A stretch of 64,000 bases of DNA from Clostridium beijerinckii (GTDB lineage: Bacteria > Bacillota > Clostridia > Clostridiales > Clostridiaceae), in NCBI RefSeq assembly GCF_018223745.1, contig NZ_CP073653.1, forward strand, positions 3,128,001-3,192,000, read 5' to 3'. A model generated the notes under the pieces. It was not told the origin of the DNA. It searched no databases and was given only the letters and a program-made list of their open reading frames with translations. This document shows, piece after piece, positions 1 through 9,212 of this stretch; the stretch's first letter is position 1, and each line of letters begins with the position of its first letter. A program made the position numbers and the translations under genes.

Positions 1-138
1 AATGAAAATCAATACCCATATAAGGCAATTGCAAAAATAGGTGATAATGAGATAAAGCATAAGGGGCAGAGTAAGTCTGAAGCAATTGATTTAGTTAAGC
101 AAAGCATTAATAAGTTAAAATCCAAAAATATAATATAA
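1..138 (+). CDS. C-terminal end of an unidentified protein (cut by window edge)
   Basis: Frame 1 is open from the first base to a TAA stop at 136-138 and gives 45 residues, rich in Lys, Ile and Asn, ending in SKSEAIDLVKQSINKLKSKN followed by two Ile. The start lies outside the window. I do not recognise the family. A strong terminator follows about 70 bases downstream, which fits a real gene end. It converges with the helicase gene on the other strand. Confidence 0.55.
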   Translation, partial: NENQYPYKAIAKIGDNEIKHKGQSKSEAIDLVKQSINKLKSKNII

Positions 139-206
139 CTGTAGTATAAGTAAATTCAAACAAACGAAAACTATTACACTTAAAATATTAGGTATGAAAA
201 CTACAT

Positions 207-236
207 AAAACCCCCGACAAATGTCGGGGGTTTTTA
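207..236. terminator. Bidirectional Rho-independent terminator
   Basis: A perfect 8-bp GC-rich stem (CCCCCGAC / GTCGGGGG, 211-230, loop AAAT) is followed by TTTTT on the plus strand and TTTT on the minus strand. It lies between the plus-strand gene ending at 138 and the minus-strand helicase ending at 360, so it can serve both. Confidence 0.9.
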
Positions 237-238
237 TC

Positions 239-359
239 TTAGAAATAGAAAAATAGACTTCTTTATTACCTCTTCATAAGAACTACTCGCTCTCACAACA
301 TTAAAACGTCATCAGGTAAAATATTATTTTCAAATTCATAAAGATAATCTTGTTTATTC
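239..359 (-). other. Short gap with a possible frameshifted ORF remnant
   Basis: Just after the helicase stop the minus strand encodes a 21-residue piece (NKQDYLYEFENNILPDDVLM and one Leu), and after a frame change RASSSYEEVIKKSIF. This resembles a decayed small gene but I cannot name a family. No start codon or ribosome site is visible. Confidence 0.25.
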
Positions 360-1805
360 TTATATATCAACTTTACTTACGGTACGAAGCCTGCCTTTGA
401 TAGGTGTTTTTTGTAACTGCTGGAACACCCACTCTCCTTTATTATTTAATATTTCTACAAAGGTAGATATATCAACTATATTGATGATTCCTATATCGTC
501 TTTTGTCATGCCTTCAATATTACAAAGCGTGCCTACAATATCTACCGCCCTCATCTTTGTTTTCTTACCTGCATTAATATGTAATTTCATAATCTCTTTA
601 CTTAGCTTCTCACCTTTTGTTTCTTTAATTTCAGGTCTTGTATTCATTTTCAAAGCAAATTCTTCTTTAAGATTATTTATAGTTTCCACTTTAGGTCTTT
701 CCTTCAAAAGAATCTCTTTGCCTATATATTCATGTATATCATTTAAAAACTTACTTTCATTTTGTGTTACAAAAGTAATTGCTCTACCCATCTTGCCTGC
801 ACGTCCAGTTCTTCCTATCCTATGAACATAACTTTCCTTGTCTTCTGGTATATCATAATTAATTACATGGGTGATATTATCTATATCTATCCCTCTAGCT
901 GCAACATCTGTGGCTATTAAATATCTAAAATAACCCAGCTTAAAATTATTCATTACTCTTAATCTATCACTTTGTTCCATTCCACCATGTATTTTTCTAC
1001 AATTATACTGGAGCTTTGCCAACTCCTTATAAACTTCATCAACCTTTTGTTTTGTATTGCAGAATATCATACAACTATCTGGATTTTCTAATATAGTTAT
1101 ATCTCTTAAAAGTTCTATTTTATTCCTTTCATTTACGTTATATCTTTCTTGACATATATTATCTGCAGCTTTATTTTGATCCTCTATTTCAATATGTATA
1201 GGATCTTTCATATATTTATTGCATAAAGTCTCTATGTCTTTTGGCATTGTGGCTGACAATAACATGGTCATACGTTCTTTTGATAAGCTTTTTATTATTG
1301 TTTCTATCTGATCTACAAATCCCATATTAAGCATTTCATCAGCTTCATCTATTATAAGATACTTTATTTTTGATAGATCAAATGTACCTTTTTCTATATG
1401 ATCTATAATACGACCAGGTGTTCCAACTACTATATGTGTCTTTTGCTTAAGTTCCTTTTCTTGATCATAGAAAGGTGACTTCCCATAAATTGCAGCTGCT
1501 TTAATTCTTTTAAATCTACCTATATTGAAAAAATCCTCTTTGACTTGGATAGCAAGTTCTCTTGTTGGTGTAATTACTAATGCTTGGGGTTTATTTTCTT
1601 CCCAATCCACTAATTGGCAAATAGGAATAGCATATGATGCAGTCTTACCACTTCCGGTTTTAGACTTTACTACTATATCCTTTTCTTCTAACGCAATCGG
1701 TATAACCTGTTCTTGAACTTTTGTTAACTCATTGAAATTTAACATACTAATTGCTTTTAATAGCTCATTGCATAACTTATAATCATTAAAATTTGCTTTT
1801 ATCAT
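360..1805 (-). CDS. dbpA: DEAD-box ATP-dependent RNA helicase, DbpA/YxiN type
   Basis: The 481-residue protein unwinds RNA using ATP; DbpA-type members act in 50S ribosome assembly by binding 23S rRNA. Visible motifs in order: Walker A SKTGSGKT (48-55), PTREL (80-84), GTPGR (128-132), DEAD (153-156), SAT (184-186) and HRIGRTGR (328-335). The last ~75 residues (from about 405) look like the DbpA RNA-binding domain, with [15 protein letters not shown] followed by the [10 protein letters not shown] pattern. The length matches the family. It stands alone with a terminator downstream. The DbpA assignment rests on the C-terminal domain. Confidence 0.93.
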   Translation of the reverse strand: MIKANFNDYKLCNELLKAISMLNFNELTKVQEQVIPIALEEKDIVVKSKTGSGKTASYAIPICQLVDWEENKPQALVITPTRELAIQVKEDFFNIGRFKRIKAAAIYGKSPFYDQEKELKQKTHIVVGTPGRIIDHIEKGTFDLSKIKYLIIDEADEMLNMGFVDQIETIIKSLSKERMTMLLSATMPKDIETLCNKYMKDPIHIEIEDQNKAADNICQERYNVNERNKIELLRDITILENPDSCMIFCNTKQKVDEVYKELAKLQYNCRKIHGGMEQSDRLRVMNNFKLGYFRYLIATDVAARGIDIDNITHVINYDIPEDKESYVHRIGRTGRAGKMGRAITFVTQNESKFLNDIHEYIGKEILLKERPKVETINNLKEEFALKMNTRPEIKETKGEKLSKEIMKLHINAGKKTKMRAVDIVGTLCNIEGMTKDDIGIINIVDISTFVEILNNKGEWVFQQLQKTPIKGRLRTVSKVDI

Positions 1806-2055
1806 TTGATCATCTCTTTTCTATATTTCTTACTATTATTGTTACAAACATACATTTTTATCCGATATTTTCTCTTTATCATTACAATCTATATAACAAT
1901 ATGTATACTAACCTTTTTATTATATCATACCCATGTATTTCTACCGTTTATTTAATGAACTCGTGGTTAAACACCCCAGAGACCCAACGATTGACAGGAG
2001 CAAGCACTAGTTATAAGCTTTTAAAATAAGTTATAACTTTTAAATTTTAATATGT

Positions 2056-2085
2056 AAAAAGCCATCCTTTTGCGGATAGCTTTTT
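2056..2085. terminator. Intrinsic terminator-like hairpin
   Basis: AAAAAGCCATCC pairs with GGATAGCTTTTT (one mismatch) around a 6-nt loop, with A and T runs inside the stem ends, so it could work in both directions. On the minus strand it follows the protease gene that ends at 2152. Confidence 0.6.
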
Positions 2086-2151
2086 GCGAATTCTAGTGTC
2101 AAAATTAAGACTTTCAAATTATGAAATATTTCTTTATCAGATTCTTACACC

Positions 2152-2532
2152 TTAACAGCTATATAATTTCAATTCTTTTAAGTTGATAGTTATACCTAAT
2201 TTTAACAACACATCAAGCCCAAGTAAACCATTTATATATCCTTCTTCATCAATTAATCCAAAATCTATATTTACATCTTCTAAACAATTTCTTCCTATAT
2301 TAACTGAATTAATATTTTTCCTATAAGAATAATGCTCGCCACCAACACCATACATTGTGATAAATTCATCCTCTGCTTCCGCTTTAATCCCTAATTTATA
2401 TACACTATCTGGATTAATAATAGTATGTGCAGCACCTGTATCTACAACCACATTATTAATTAATACATTATTGCCCTTATATCCAATATTCATATCAACA
2501 AATAACAAACCATTTTTATATTCTAACTTCAT
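2152..2532 (-). CDS. Retropepsin-like aspartic protease
   Basis: The 126-residue protein has the retroviral-type aspartyl protease signature: the catalytic Asp is in VVVDTGAAHTIIN (Asp31-Thr-Gly), and a later GLLGLDVLLKLGI matches the second conserved block of single-domain retropepsins, which act as homodimers. No signal peptide or membrane segment is visible, so it is probably cytoplasmic. Its start overlaps the stop of the 81-residue gene upstream by 4 nt, so the two are probably co-translated. A remnant of a second copy lies at 38311-38360, next to a second copy of the partner. The substrate is unknown. Confidence 0.8.
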   Translation of the reverse strand: MKLEYKNGLLFVDMNIGYKGNNVLINNVVVDTGAAHTIINPDSVYKLGIKAEAEDEFITMYGVGGEHYSYRKNINSVNIGRNCLEDVNIDFGLIDEEGYINGLLGLDVLLKLGITINLKELKLYSC

Positions 2533-2774
2533 CTAATTGCTCCTCTTAATACTGGCATTTGAACTATATTCATTGATAATTCTTCTTTTGATGTATGAAA
2601 TACAAAATTATCGCCTTTACATCTAATTAATATATTGCTCGCTTCTTCATCATCCAAAACTCTTACTACAGCTACATCATCTATACACTTTTTATTCTCT
2701 TCAATATGAGCCTCTAAACTTCTTAAAAGCACAAATTTATTAGGGTATATATTTCTTACTTCTTCCCACTTCAT
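2529..2774 (-). CDS. Small conserved partner of the retropepsin-like protease
   Basis: This 81-residue acidic protein begins MKWEEVRNIYPNKF. It has no signal peptide, membrane segment or motif I recognise. It is translationally coupled to the protease gene. A paralogue with the same pattern (EVRRTYPNTF, IDDMAI, later VYHTANE matching FHTSKE) lies at 38351-38590, also followed by a protease remnant, so the two genes travel as a pair. A dedicated substrate or regulator of the protease is possible but unproven. Confidence 0.65.
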   Translation of the reverse strand: MKWEEVRNIYPNKFVLLRSLEAHIEENKKCIDDVAVVRVLDDEEASNILIRCKGDNFVFHTSKEELSMNIVQMPVLRGAIR

Positions 2775-2804
2775 ATTCTCACATCCTAATATTTATAATA
2801 AGTT

Positions 2805-2843
2805 TATAAATGAGTCATTTTTTCTATCCATATTTCTACCTCC
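2805..2843 (-). other. 12-codon ORF with strong ribosome site, possible leader
   Basis: Upstream of the partner gene the minus strand has GGAGGTAGAAAT followed by an ATG and 12 codons (MDRKNDSFINLL) before TAA. The ribosome site is better than that of the downstream gene. It may be a leader peptide or the remnant of an older start; I cannot tell which. Confidence 0.25.
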
Positions 2844-3223
2844 ATTATATCATAAATTTAGGTTTGATCACTCATATGTCTATATTATAATTATTTCCAG
2901 TATCGAACAAAATATACGCACATATGTTCTTGTTAGATGATAAAATTAGAAGTATCCCTTAATACAATCCTTGATCTACCAGATTTTAATTATTTTTATT
3001 ATAGATACCCAAATTATAAATTTGACACATTCATTATTCTAATTCATGTAATACTAATGGAAACATTAAATGTATAAGTGAATTTCCTGGTTCGGATATC
3101 TATATCTTTCCTCATTTCTCAATTTCTTTATTTTTCTAAAAAACTATAAGAAATCCTCTTTTAATATCCTTGAAATAATTTTGTAATACAACTTCCATTA
3201 AATATTTTTTGATTTATTTTTCG

Positions 3224-3696
3224 TATAATGCATATTCAAAACAAAACTACACATATTAATATCATAAGGAACATAACAGTCGAGCAAAGATTTCTATATG
3301 CTCTTGATATGAGGGTGTATATAAGTCGAACAAAGATTTTATAATGGTTATAACATATAGTTGTTATGATAGTCGGCGATAAGATTTTATCTGGTGGGGA
3401 AAAGTTTTATTATAGTTGATTTATATCTATTATAATAGTACTCCAACTTATTATTTAAGGTCGAGTTAACATTATTCAATGTGTTGAATTGATTTAATAC
3501 AGCTGTGAGGTTATATTAAGTTGAATAAATATGTTGTGTGGTGGAGCGAAACATGGTAATTGGTTGTGATTTGTTGTATTATAGTCGAAAGATTATAATA
3601 TGATGATAAGCTATCTATTATTGTGCTAGTGAAGATTGTTATGCTCTTTAAAAAACCGTATTTAGTATATATCTATGCTAGATGCGGGTTTTTTAA
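3224..3696 (+). ncRNA. Candidate structured RNA with degenerate ~46-nt repeats
   Basis: The gap at 2775-3825 has no convincing gene. Within it, from a TATAAT at 3224-3229 (no good -35 seen) to a terminator at 3650-3694, the plus strand is unusually G-rich for this genome. The motif AGTCGA or AGTTGA recurs at 3278, 3324, 3371, 3414, 3459, 3519 and 3583, so spacing is 43-47 nt in the first five and looser later; the first copies share AGTCGAxCAAAGATTT. I do not recognise an Rfam family; tmRNA, RNase P and 6S hallmarks are absent. Confidence 0.4.
3650..3696 (+). terminator. Rho-independent terminator of the candidate RNA
   Basis: AAAAAACCGTAT pairs with ATGCGGGTTTTTT (small bulge), extended inward by TAGTATA / TATGCTA with one G-U pair. 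A T6 run ends it on the plus strand. No coding gene lies upstream on that strand, which supports a non-coding transcript. Confidence 0.65.
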
Positions 3697-3825
3697 TCTT
3701 GTTTGTACCAATTAAGGCACTATTAAGAAAATACCAAGTTAATTCATCAGCATATTTTGATCTGTTATTTTCTTTTATGCACTAAAATATATTTTTGAAT
3801 TTTTAGTAATTCATAATTTTAAAAG

Positions 3826-5397
3826 TTAAAAATAAACATCTGAAAATTCTATTCTTATACGTTCATCCTTATTTTTAATATTTCTATCATATATCATATT
3901 TTCCTTAGCTACTGCTCCAGCTGGAAGGGTCACAGTAAACTTACTCCCTTTTCTATATTCACTTTCAACATTTATACTGCCACCATGCAATAGAGCAATA
4001 GATTTCACTAGACTCAATCCAATACCAGTACCTTCCGCATTTCTAGACAAAGATTTATCCGCTTGTTCAAATCTATCAAATATAATATCCAATTTTTTCT
4101 CTTCAATACCAATCCCATTATCCTTTACTGATATTTCAACCCATTCATTCATATCCTTAACCTTTACAAATATTTCACCATTATCATTTGAAAATTTTGT
4201 AGCATTAGAAATAAGGTTTAGCATTATTCTCTCGATTTTTTCTGGATCACACGCAATAATTTTCTCTTCCGTATCCGTGTCAAAAATAATATTTAAGCCT
4301 TTAATTTTAACAAAACTTGTTACTGACATAACTATTTCTTCTACGACATTAACTATATTCACATTTACTAGGTTAAGTTGAAAAAATCCTGCTTCTATTT
4401 TTGATGAGTCCACTATATTGTTAATAAGCTTTGATAACCTATAGGTATTTAGCTTTATTGATTTAAAATATTTAATAAATATATCCTTTTTATTTATTAT
4501 TGAATCATCCATATAATACATTTCTAATAACTGAGCCGTTGCCGAAATTACGTTTAATGGAGTTTTAAGTTCGTGAGATATATTAACTAATAACTCTTCC
4601 TGCTTTTTTAATGTATTTTCCATGATTTTATTCGCCTTTATTTCAGCAGTAACATCCATTTCCAATAATTTATTTTGTTCTTCTAGCATTTTTTCTAATT
4701 TTTTTCTTTCTGTAATATCCCTGCTAAATCCTGATACAGATACCAAATCCCCATTTTCATTATATGTAGGAACTAAAAAATCCTCTATCCAGACATAATG
4801 TCCATCTTTATGTTTAAATCTTGCACAAAAAGCTTTGGAAAAATCCGAGTTTTTATCTATTTTAGATTTTTGTATATGAAGATCATCAGGATGAATAATT
4901 TCAAATGGCAAATTGGCATTAGTATAATGTATTTCTAGATCATATCCTAAAATCTCTTCAATTGAAGAAGTAAGATATATAAATTTGAACTCAGGTAAAA
5001 TTTGAAATGCAAAAAAAATGTCCTGAGTTTTTTCACACGTTTTGATTAGCTGATTATACCTCTCTTCAATGTGAAGATATTTGCTTATATCTATAAGAGA
5101 TAGGTATGCTCCAACTATTTTAGAACCATCATCAAGAACAGGTTTAGAGACAACCTCAAAAAGTAACTGATTACCATCTTTTTTTAAAACTAAAGTCTCA
5201 AAACTTTCACGTGATAATAAATCATTAAATTTATAACCTAAAAATTTATCAATATTAGTATTTAGAATTTCATTTTGCATAAATCCTAAAATCCTATAAC
5301 AGTTTTTAGAAATAGATTTAATTACTCCATTTGTATCCACTTTAATAAGTAACTCTCTCTTTATTTCAAAATTGTCTAAATCAATATCTAAGTTCAT
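3826..5397 (-). CDS. Soluble PAS-domain sensor histidine kinase (orphan)
   Basis: The 523-residue kinase has no membrane segment. Two PAS domains are visible: residues ~15-105, and ~125-232 ending in the PAC-like FSRDITERKK. The HisKA phospho-acceptor box is ISHELKTPLN with His275. The ATPase domain has an N box (NLISNATKFS, 394-403), DNGIGI (426-431), the F box DRFEQAD and a GTGIGLSL box (457-464). ATG is preceded by TAGGAGA. No response regulator is adjacent. In Clostridium, orphan soluble kinases of this type often feed Spo0A; that is an inference here. Confidence 0.9.
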   Translation of the reverse strand: MNLDIDLDNFEIKRELLIKVDTNGVIKSISKNCYRILGFMQNEILNTNIDKFLGYKFNDLLSRESFETLVLKKDGNQLLFEVVSKPVLDDGSKIVGAYLSLIDISKYLHIEERYNQLIKTCEKTQDIFFAFQILPEFKFIYLTSSIEEILGYDLEIHYTNANLPFEIIHPDDLHIQKSKIDKNSDFSKAFCARFKHKDGHYVWIEDFLVPTYNENGDLVSVSGFSRDITERKKLEKMLEEQNKLLEMDVTAEIKANKIMENTLKKQEELLVNISHELKTPLNVISATAQLLEMYYMDDSIINKKDIFIKYFKSIKLNTYRLSKLINNIVDSSKIEAGFFQLNLVNVNIVNVVEEIVMSVTSFVKIKGLNIIFDTDTEEKIIACDPEKIERIMLNLISNATKFSNDNGEIFVKVKDMNEWVEISVKDNGIGIEEKKLDIIFDRFEQADKSLSRNAEGTGIGLSLVKSIALLHGGSINVESEYRKGSKFTVTLPAGAVAKENMIYDRNIKNKDERIRIEFSDVYF

Positions 5398-5741
5398 TTT
5401 TTCTATTCTCCTAACAATATATGTATACTAAATTCAAAAGCTAGTATTAAACATTGAAGAGACTTAATTCGATCCCCTTCATATATTTACATAATTTCTC
5501 ACTAAAAAATAATTATAACATATAATCACAAAGACATCTTAATTTTTTGTTTTTACTTTGATTGCAGATGAAAATTTTTACACAAATACATTTAGCAGTT
5601 ACTAAGTATATAATTTATGGCCCTCAGAGGTTGTAGTCGAGAGAATATAAATTCATAAAGAATAAAAAAAGAGCCTTGTTACAGGCCCAATATTAATATT
5701 TATTGTATTACTTATTTGAGTTTTCTTCATAGATATATAGC
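5398..5741. other. Intergenic region between kinase and chemotaxis receptor
   Basis: This 344-base AT-rich gap holds the receptor's terminator (5664-5688). At 5635-5640 it has an isolated AGTCGA motif followed by an AT-rich run, like the last repeat unit of the candidate RNA at 3583. No other feature is supported. Confidence 0.4.
5664..5688 (-). terminator. Terminator of the chemotaxis receptor gene
   Basis: On the minus strand GCCT and AGGC pair around GTAACA, with a few extra weak pairs, followed by CTC and T7. It lies 54 nt past the receptor stop codon. Confidence 0.5.
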
Positions 5742-7463
5742 CTAAACTTTAAACTTAGACATTTCAGTCTTTAACTTTTCTGCACTTTCTTTTGTTTGTG
5801 TAACCTGTTCTAATACTTCATTTGATTTATGACTAATTTCTGAAACTTTATTTGCTATATCTACCGTTCCACTTGCTCCTTCGCTTGTTGCTTCTGCTAC
5901 CCCATCTATAGTTTTTAAAATATCATTAATTGATGCTAAAAGTTCCTCTGATGTTGAACTAAAGTCCATAACAAGGTCATCTACAAATTTTGCATCTTCA
6001 CTATATTTTCCTGCTACTTCAAGCATATTACTATAGTCTCTCTTTACATCTTTAGACACAAATTCTAAAAGATTATTTGAATTATATGAAAGATCGTTAA
6101 CAGCTTCTCTAACCTTATTTGTTACTTTCTGTATTTCTGATACAGTATCTTTTGACTGTTCTGCAAGTTTTCTTACCTCGTCTGCAACTACAGAAAATCC
6201 ACGCCCAGCTTCCCCAGCTCTTGCTGCTTCTATCGCTGCATTTAATGCCAATAGGTTTGTCTGTTCTGTTATCTGCATAATTGAATCAGATAGTACATTA
6301 ATTTCTTCAACTACTTTTGACTTTTCTAAAGCTTTTTCAAGTCCATCTTTTGTATTTACAAATGCATTATGAGCTGTCTTTTGAGAATTTTCAATATTTT
6401 CTTTAGTTTGTTGTGCTCTTTTATTTATTTCTCCTGCTTGAATCGCTCCCTCTTGTGATTTTTCAGCTATTGATTGTACTGCCTTACCTATTTCTTGAGA
6501 AGTTGCTGAAGTTTCTTCTGCTGAAGCTGAGGTTTCCTCAATAGTTGCTGAAAGTTCCTGCGTAGTTGCTGAAACATCCTCTATATTCCCATTAAGAATT
6601 TTCACTTCATTATTCACTGTGTTAACAACCTCTTCTATTTTATCTGATTCTTCTACAATATTTTTAATTAATGATTTTAAGCTTCCATTTATATTATCTA
6701 AAGCTTTTGCCATTGTTCCTATTTCATCTTTTCTCTTTTTAAATTCTACAGGTACTTCACTTGTAAAATCTCCACTTGATAGTATGTCCAAATAATTAAC
6801 TGAAATATCTAAAGGTTTAACTATATTTTTTGTGATAATCTTAGACATCAAATATCCTACTATAATAGAAACAGCTATAGATATAAGAAAGATTAATGTT
6901 ATCTTTTTGTAATTCTCATTGTTTAACTCATTAATCTCATCGGCTTCTTTTACAGTATGCACCGCTAACTCTTTTAAATTTGCTTGAAAATTGTTGGCCA
7001 CATCTTTAATATCTTCATTCTTTTCTAATGCTTCCTTTTGCTTTCCCTCTAAAGCAAGTTTTAATATCTCATCCATTGCTTGTCTATATGTTGATAAATC
7101 ATTTTCTATCATTGGAATCATATCTTTTTCATGCGTATCTAAATCTACCTTTTTATAGTTTTGAAAGTTATCATCAAACATTTTCTTTCTTTGTTCAATA
7201 TCCTTCATTTTTTCATTTTGTTTATCTTTATCATCTGGATATAACATTATGTAATACATATCTGCTTCAATTGCCCTTGCCTGATTTCTATTATCATTTA
7301 ACCAGTTAATTGAATTTAATTTATTATTATACATTAACTCCATATTATCGTTGCTTATTTTTAGTTGAATGTAACCGAAAACACCAATAAATACTGTAAA
7401 AATCAATAGTATTGAACTTAATAATTGTAATTTATTTTTTATTTTGATATTACTTAATTTCAA
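5742..7463 (-). CDS. Methyl-accepting chemotaxis protein
   Basis: The 573-residue receptor senses a ligand outside the membrane and controls CheA. It has an N-terminal transmembrane helix (about 9-29), an extracytoplasmic four-helix-type sensor with no recognisable ligand motif, a second helix near 188-208, a HAMP domain, and a signalling domain with the conserved hairpin tip [20 protein letters not shown] followed by [18 protein letters not shown]. The start is TTG, chosen because GGAGGTGA lies 8 nt upstream and the signal-anchor helix follows directly. No che genes are nearby. A perfect Spo0A-type box lies about 90 nt upstream. Confidence 0.93.
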   Translation of the reverse strand: MKLSNIKIKNKLQLLSSILLIFTVFIGVFGYIQLKISNDNMELMYNNKLNSINWLNDNRNQARAIEADMYYIMLYPDDKDKQNEKMKDIEQRKKMFDDNFQNYKKVDLDTHEKDMIPMIENDLSTYRQAMDEILKLALEGKQKEALEKNEDIKDVANNFQANLKELAVHTVKEADEINELNNENYKKITLIFLISIAVSIIVGYLMSKIITKNIVKPLDISVNYLDILSSGDFTSEVPVEFKKRKDEIGTMAKALDNINGSLKSLIKNIVEESDKIEEVVNTVNNEVKILNGNIEDVSATTQELSATIEETSASAEETSATSQEIGKAVQSIAEKSQEGAIQAGEINKRAQQTKENIENSQKTAHNAFVNTKDGLEKALEKSKVVEEINVLSDSIMQITEQTNLLALNAAIEAARAGEAGRGFSVVADEVRKLAEQSKDTVSEIQKVTNKVREAVNDLSYNSNNLLEFVSKDVKRDYSNMLEVAGKYSEDAKFVDDLVMDFSSTSEELLASINDILKTIDGVAEATSEGASGTVDIANKVSEISHKSNEVLEQVTQTKESAEKLKTEMSKFKV

Positions 7464-7548
7464 AATAAAATCACCTCCAAATTCATTTTCGCTATTTTTT
7501 TATACCATTACTCTCTGCAAAAATATTGTTGCACTGTTTTATTGCCAA

Positions 7549-7558
7549 ATTCGACAAA
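7549..7558 (-). promoter_or_regulatory. Possible Spo0A box upstream of the chemotaxis receptor
   Basis: The minus strand reads TTTGTCGAAT here, containing the consensus 0A box TGTCGAA. It is about 90 nt upstream of the receptor start. A 7-mer can occur by chance, so this is only suggestive. Confidence 0.35.
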
Positions 7559-7658
7559 TAAACTCGCACTTTAAACCTATTTTCCCATAATATTCTTTTG
7601 TTTATAATTATAACACATTTTTTCTAATTTTATATTAGAATTTAATATAAATCAAAAA

Positions 7659-7697
7659 AAAGCTTAAAGTTTATTATTTTTTACTTTAAACTTTTGA
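7659..7697. promoter_or_regulatory. Hairpin upstream of the cold-shock gene
   Basis: AAGCTTAAAGT pairs with ACTTTAAACTT (one C-A mismatch on plus, a G-U pair on minus) around a T-rich loop. It lies ~85 nt upstream of the cold-shock start. It may be part of a cold-shock 5' leader or a weak terminator on the minus strand. Confidence 0.3.
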
Positions 7698-7780
7698 TTT
7701 ATTATATTATTTTAATGTTTAAAATCCATTCTTTTAACAAAGACTATAAAATATAATTATTGCAAAAGGAGGAATTTTTC

Positions 7781-7990
7781 ATGGCTAAAGTTACTGGCGT
7801 AGTTAAATGGTTTGATACAGAAAGAGGCTATGGATTTATATCTTGTGACAAAGGAGATGATGTTTTTGTACATCATTCACAAATTAAAGATAAAGGGCCT
7901 GATAAAGATCTGCATGAAGATGAAAGTGTTACCTTCGACATTGAAAGTGGCGAAAAGGGACCTATGGCTACAAATGTTCAAAGATTATAA
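7781..7990 (+). CDS. csp: Cold-shock protein (CspA family)
   Basis: This 69-residue single cold-shock domain binds single-stranded nucleic acid and acts as an RNA chaperone. It has the start MAKVTGVVKWFD, the RNP1 block YGFIS and the RNP2 block VFVHHS. The ATG at 7781 has AAAGGAGG 8 nt upstream; the in-frame TTG at 7760 lies before that site and is not needed. It is transcribed divergently from the chemotaxis receptor. A hairpin of uncertain role lies in the upstream region at 7661-7694. Confidence 0.95.
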   Translation: MAKVTGVVKWFDTERGYGFISCDKGDDVFVHHSQIKDKGPDKDLHEDESVTFDIESGEKGPMATNVQRL

Positions 7991-8129
7991 TAAAATTATA
8001 ATATAAGATTATATATATATGGATTAAATGAATTGTATCATCTACTTTTGAAAACCCAATTTTCTTAGAAAGGTGATTCTTAAGTCCAAATAGCTAAATT
8101 TATTAATATAAAATATCTAATTTAATTGC

Positions 8130-8160
8130 AAAAAAAGAACCCTTGTTTTAGGGTTCTTTC
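8130..8160. terminator. Bidirectional terminator between csp and lactate dehydrogenase
   Basis: AGAACCCT (8136-8143) and AGGGTTCT (8150-8157) form a perfect stem with a 6-nt loop. On the minus strand it is followed by T7, so it mainly ends the dehydrogenase transcript; it can also stop the cold-shock transcript. Confidence 0.85.
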
Positions 8161-8164
8161 AACT

Positions 8165-9118
8165 TTAAAGTGTATTGGCTTTCTCTATATATTCTCTTAA
8201 AATTCCACATGTATGATTAAATTGTGATTTTTCTTTTTCCGTTAAGTTTATTTCAACAATTTCTTCTACTCCATTTTTGCCTAATATAACAGGTACACTT
8301 GCAAAAACATTTTCTTCACCATATTGTCCTTCTAATAATGTAGATGCAGGAAGTATTCTCTTTTCATCATGAAGTATTACTTTAACTATTTCACTTAAAC
8401 CTACGCCTATTCCAAACTCTGTACATCCTTTTCCAGCTATTATCTCATATGCTGCATTTGCTGTTCTACTAGCTAACTCATCTAAATTAAGATTTCCATA
8501 AGTTTCTGGTTTTTCCTTCATCAAATCAAATAATGGTTTTCCACCAAAATACACATGTGACCATGGTACCATTTGTGAATCCCCATGTTCTCCCATGCAA
8601 TATGCTTGTATAGATTTTTGATCTATGCCTGCTTCATCTGATAATATTCTTCTAAGCCTTGATGAATCTAACGTTGTTCCAGTTCCAAACACTTTGTTTT
8701 TCGGAAAACCTGTTTTTTTCCATATATAATGAGCTATTACGTCTACTGGATTTGATATAACTATAAATATACCATTAAATCCTGATTCTAGTATTGGATC
8801 TATTATAGTATTTACTTCGTTTATTGTATCTTCTAAGTAATCTAAACGTGATTTATTATCCTCTGGTGGAACTCCAAGACTTACTACTACAATATCTGCA
8901 TCTTCGCAATCTTTAAAAGTTCCTTTTTTACTCTTTACATAATGAGGTAAATATGAAATTGTATCACTTAAATCAACTGCTTCTGCATTTGCTTTATTTT
9001 CTATTTTATCAATCATTACAATTTCATCACATATACCCTGTATTGCTAGAGAAAATGCACAATGTGAACCTACATTTCCACTTCCAACTATTACTATTTT
9101 CCTAGTTTTTATACTCAT
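8165..9118 (-). CDS. ldh: L-lactate dehydrogenase / 2-hydroxyacid dehydrogenase family
   Basis: The 317-residue NAD-dependent enzyme belongs to the LDH/MDH fold, which reduces 2-oxo acids such as pyruvate to L-2-hydroxy acids. The Rossmann motif is VGSGNVGS (11-18); the catalytic His178 is in GEHGDS; the loop Arg91 lies in SRLDYL; ISNPVDV (121-127) is the conserved NPV block. At the specificity position equivalent to Gln102 of classical LDH (Arg in MDH) this protein has Pro84, so it may prefer a bulkier 2-oxo acid, as in L-2-hydroxyisocaproate dehydrogenases. It is monocistronic. Confidence 0.85.
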   Translation of the reverse strand: MSIKTRKIVIVGSGNVGSHCAFSLAIQGICDEIVMIDKIENKANAEAVDLSDTISYLPHYVKSKKGTFKDCEDADIVVVSLGVPPEDNKSRLDYLEDTINEVNTIIDPILESGFNGIFIVISNPVDVIAHYIWKKTGFPKNKVFGTGTTLDSSRLRRILSDEAGIDQKSIQAYCMGEHGDSQMVPWSHVYFGGKPLFDLMKEKPETYGNLNLDELASRTANAAYEIIAGKGCTEFGIGVGLSEIVKVILHDEKRILPASTLLEGQYGEENVFASVPVILGKNGVEEIVEINLTEKEKSQFNHTCGILREYIEKANTL

Positions 9119-9212
9119 TTTTAATCACCATCTACTTCCATTAATAATTAGGGACATGAAATAAAATAACAAGTTCAATTTTTTTGATTGTGCATTAGTA
9201 AATTAGTCACTA

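Noticed and set aside
1793..2029. Plus-strand open frame ending MNSWLNTPETQRLTGAS-like sequence
   Set aside because: No ribosome site or domain; upstream part is low-complexity. The last ~25 codons look oddly coding-like but cannot be assigned.
3278..3590. CRISPR array in the repeated region
   Set aside because: Repeats share only a ~16-nt core, vary in sequence and spacing, and no cas genes are present.
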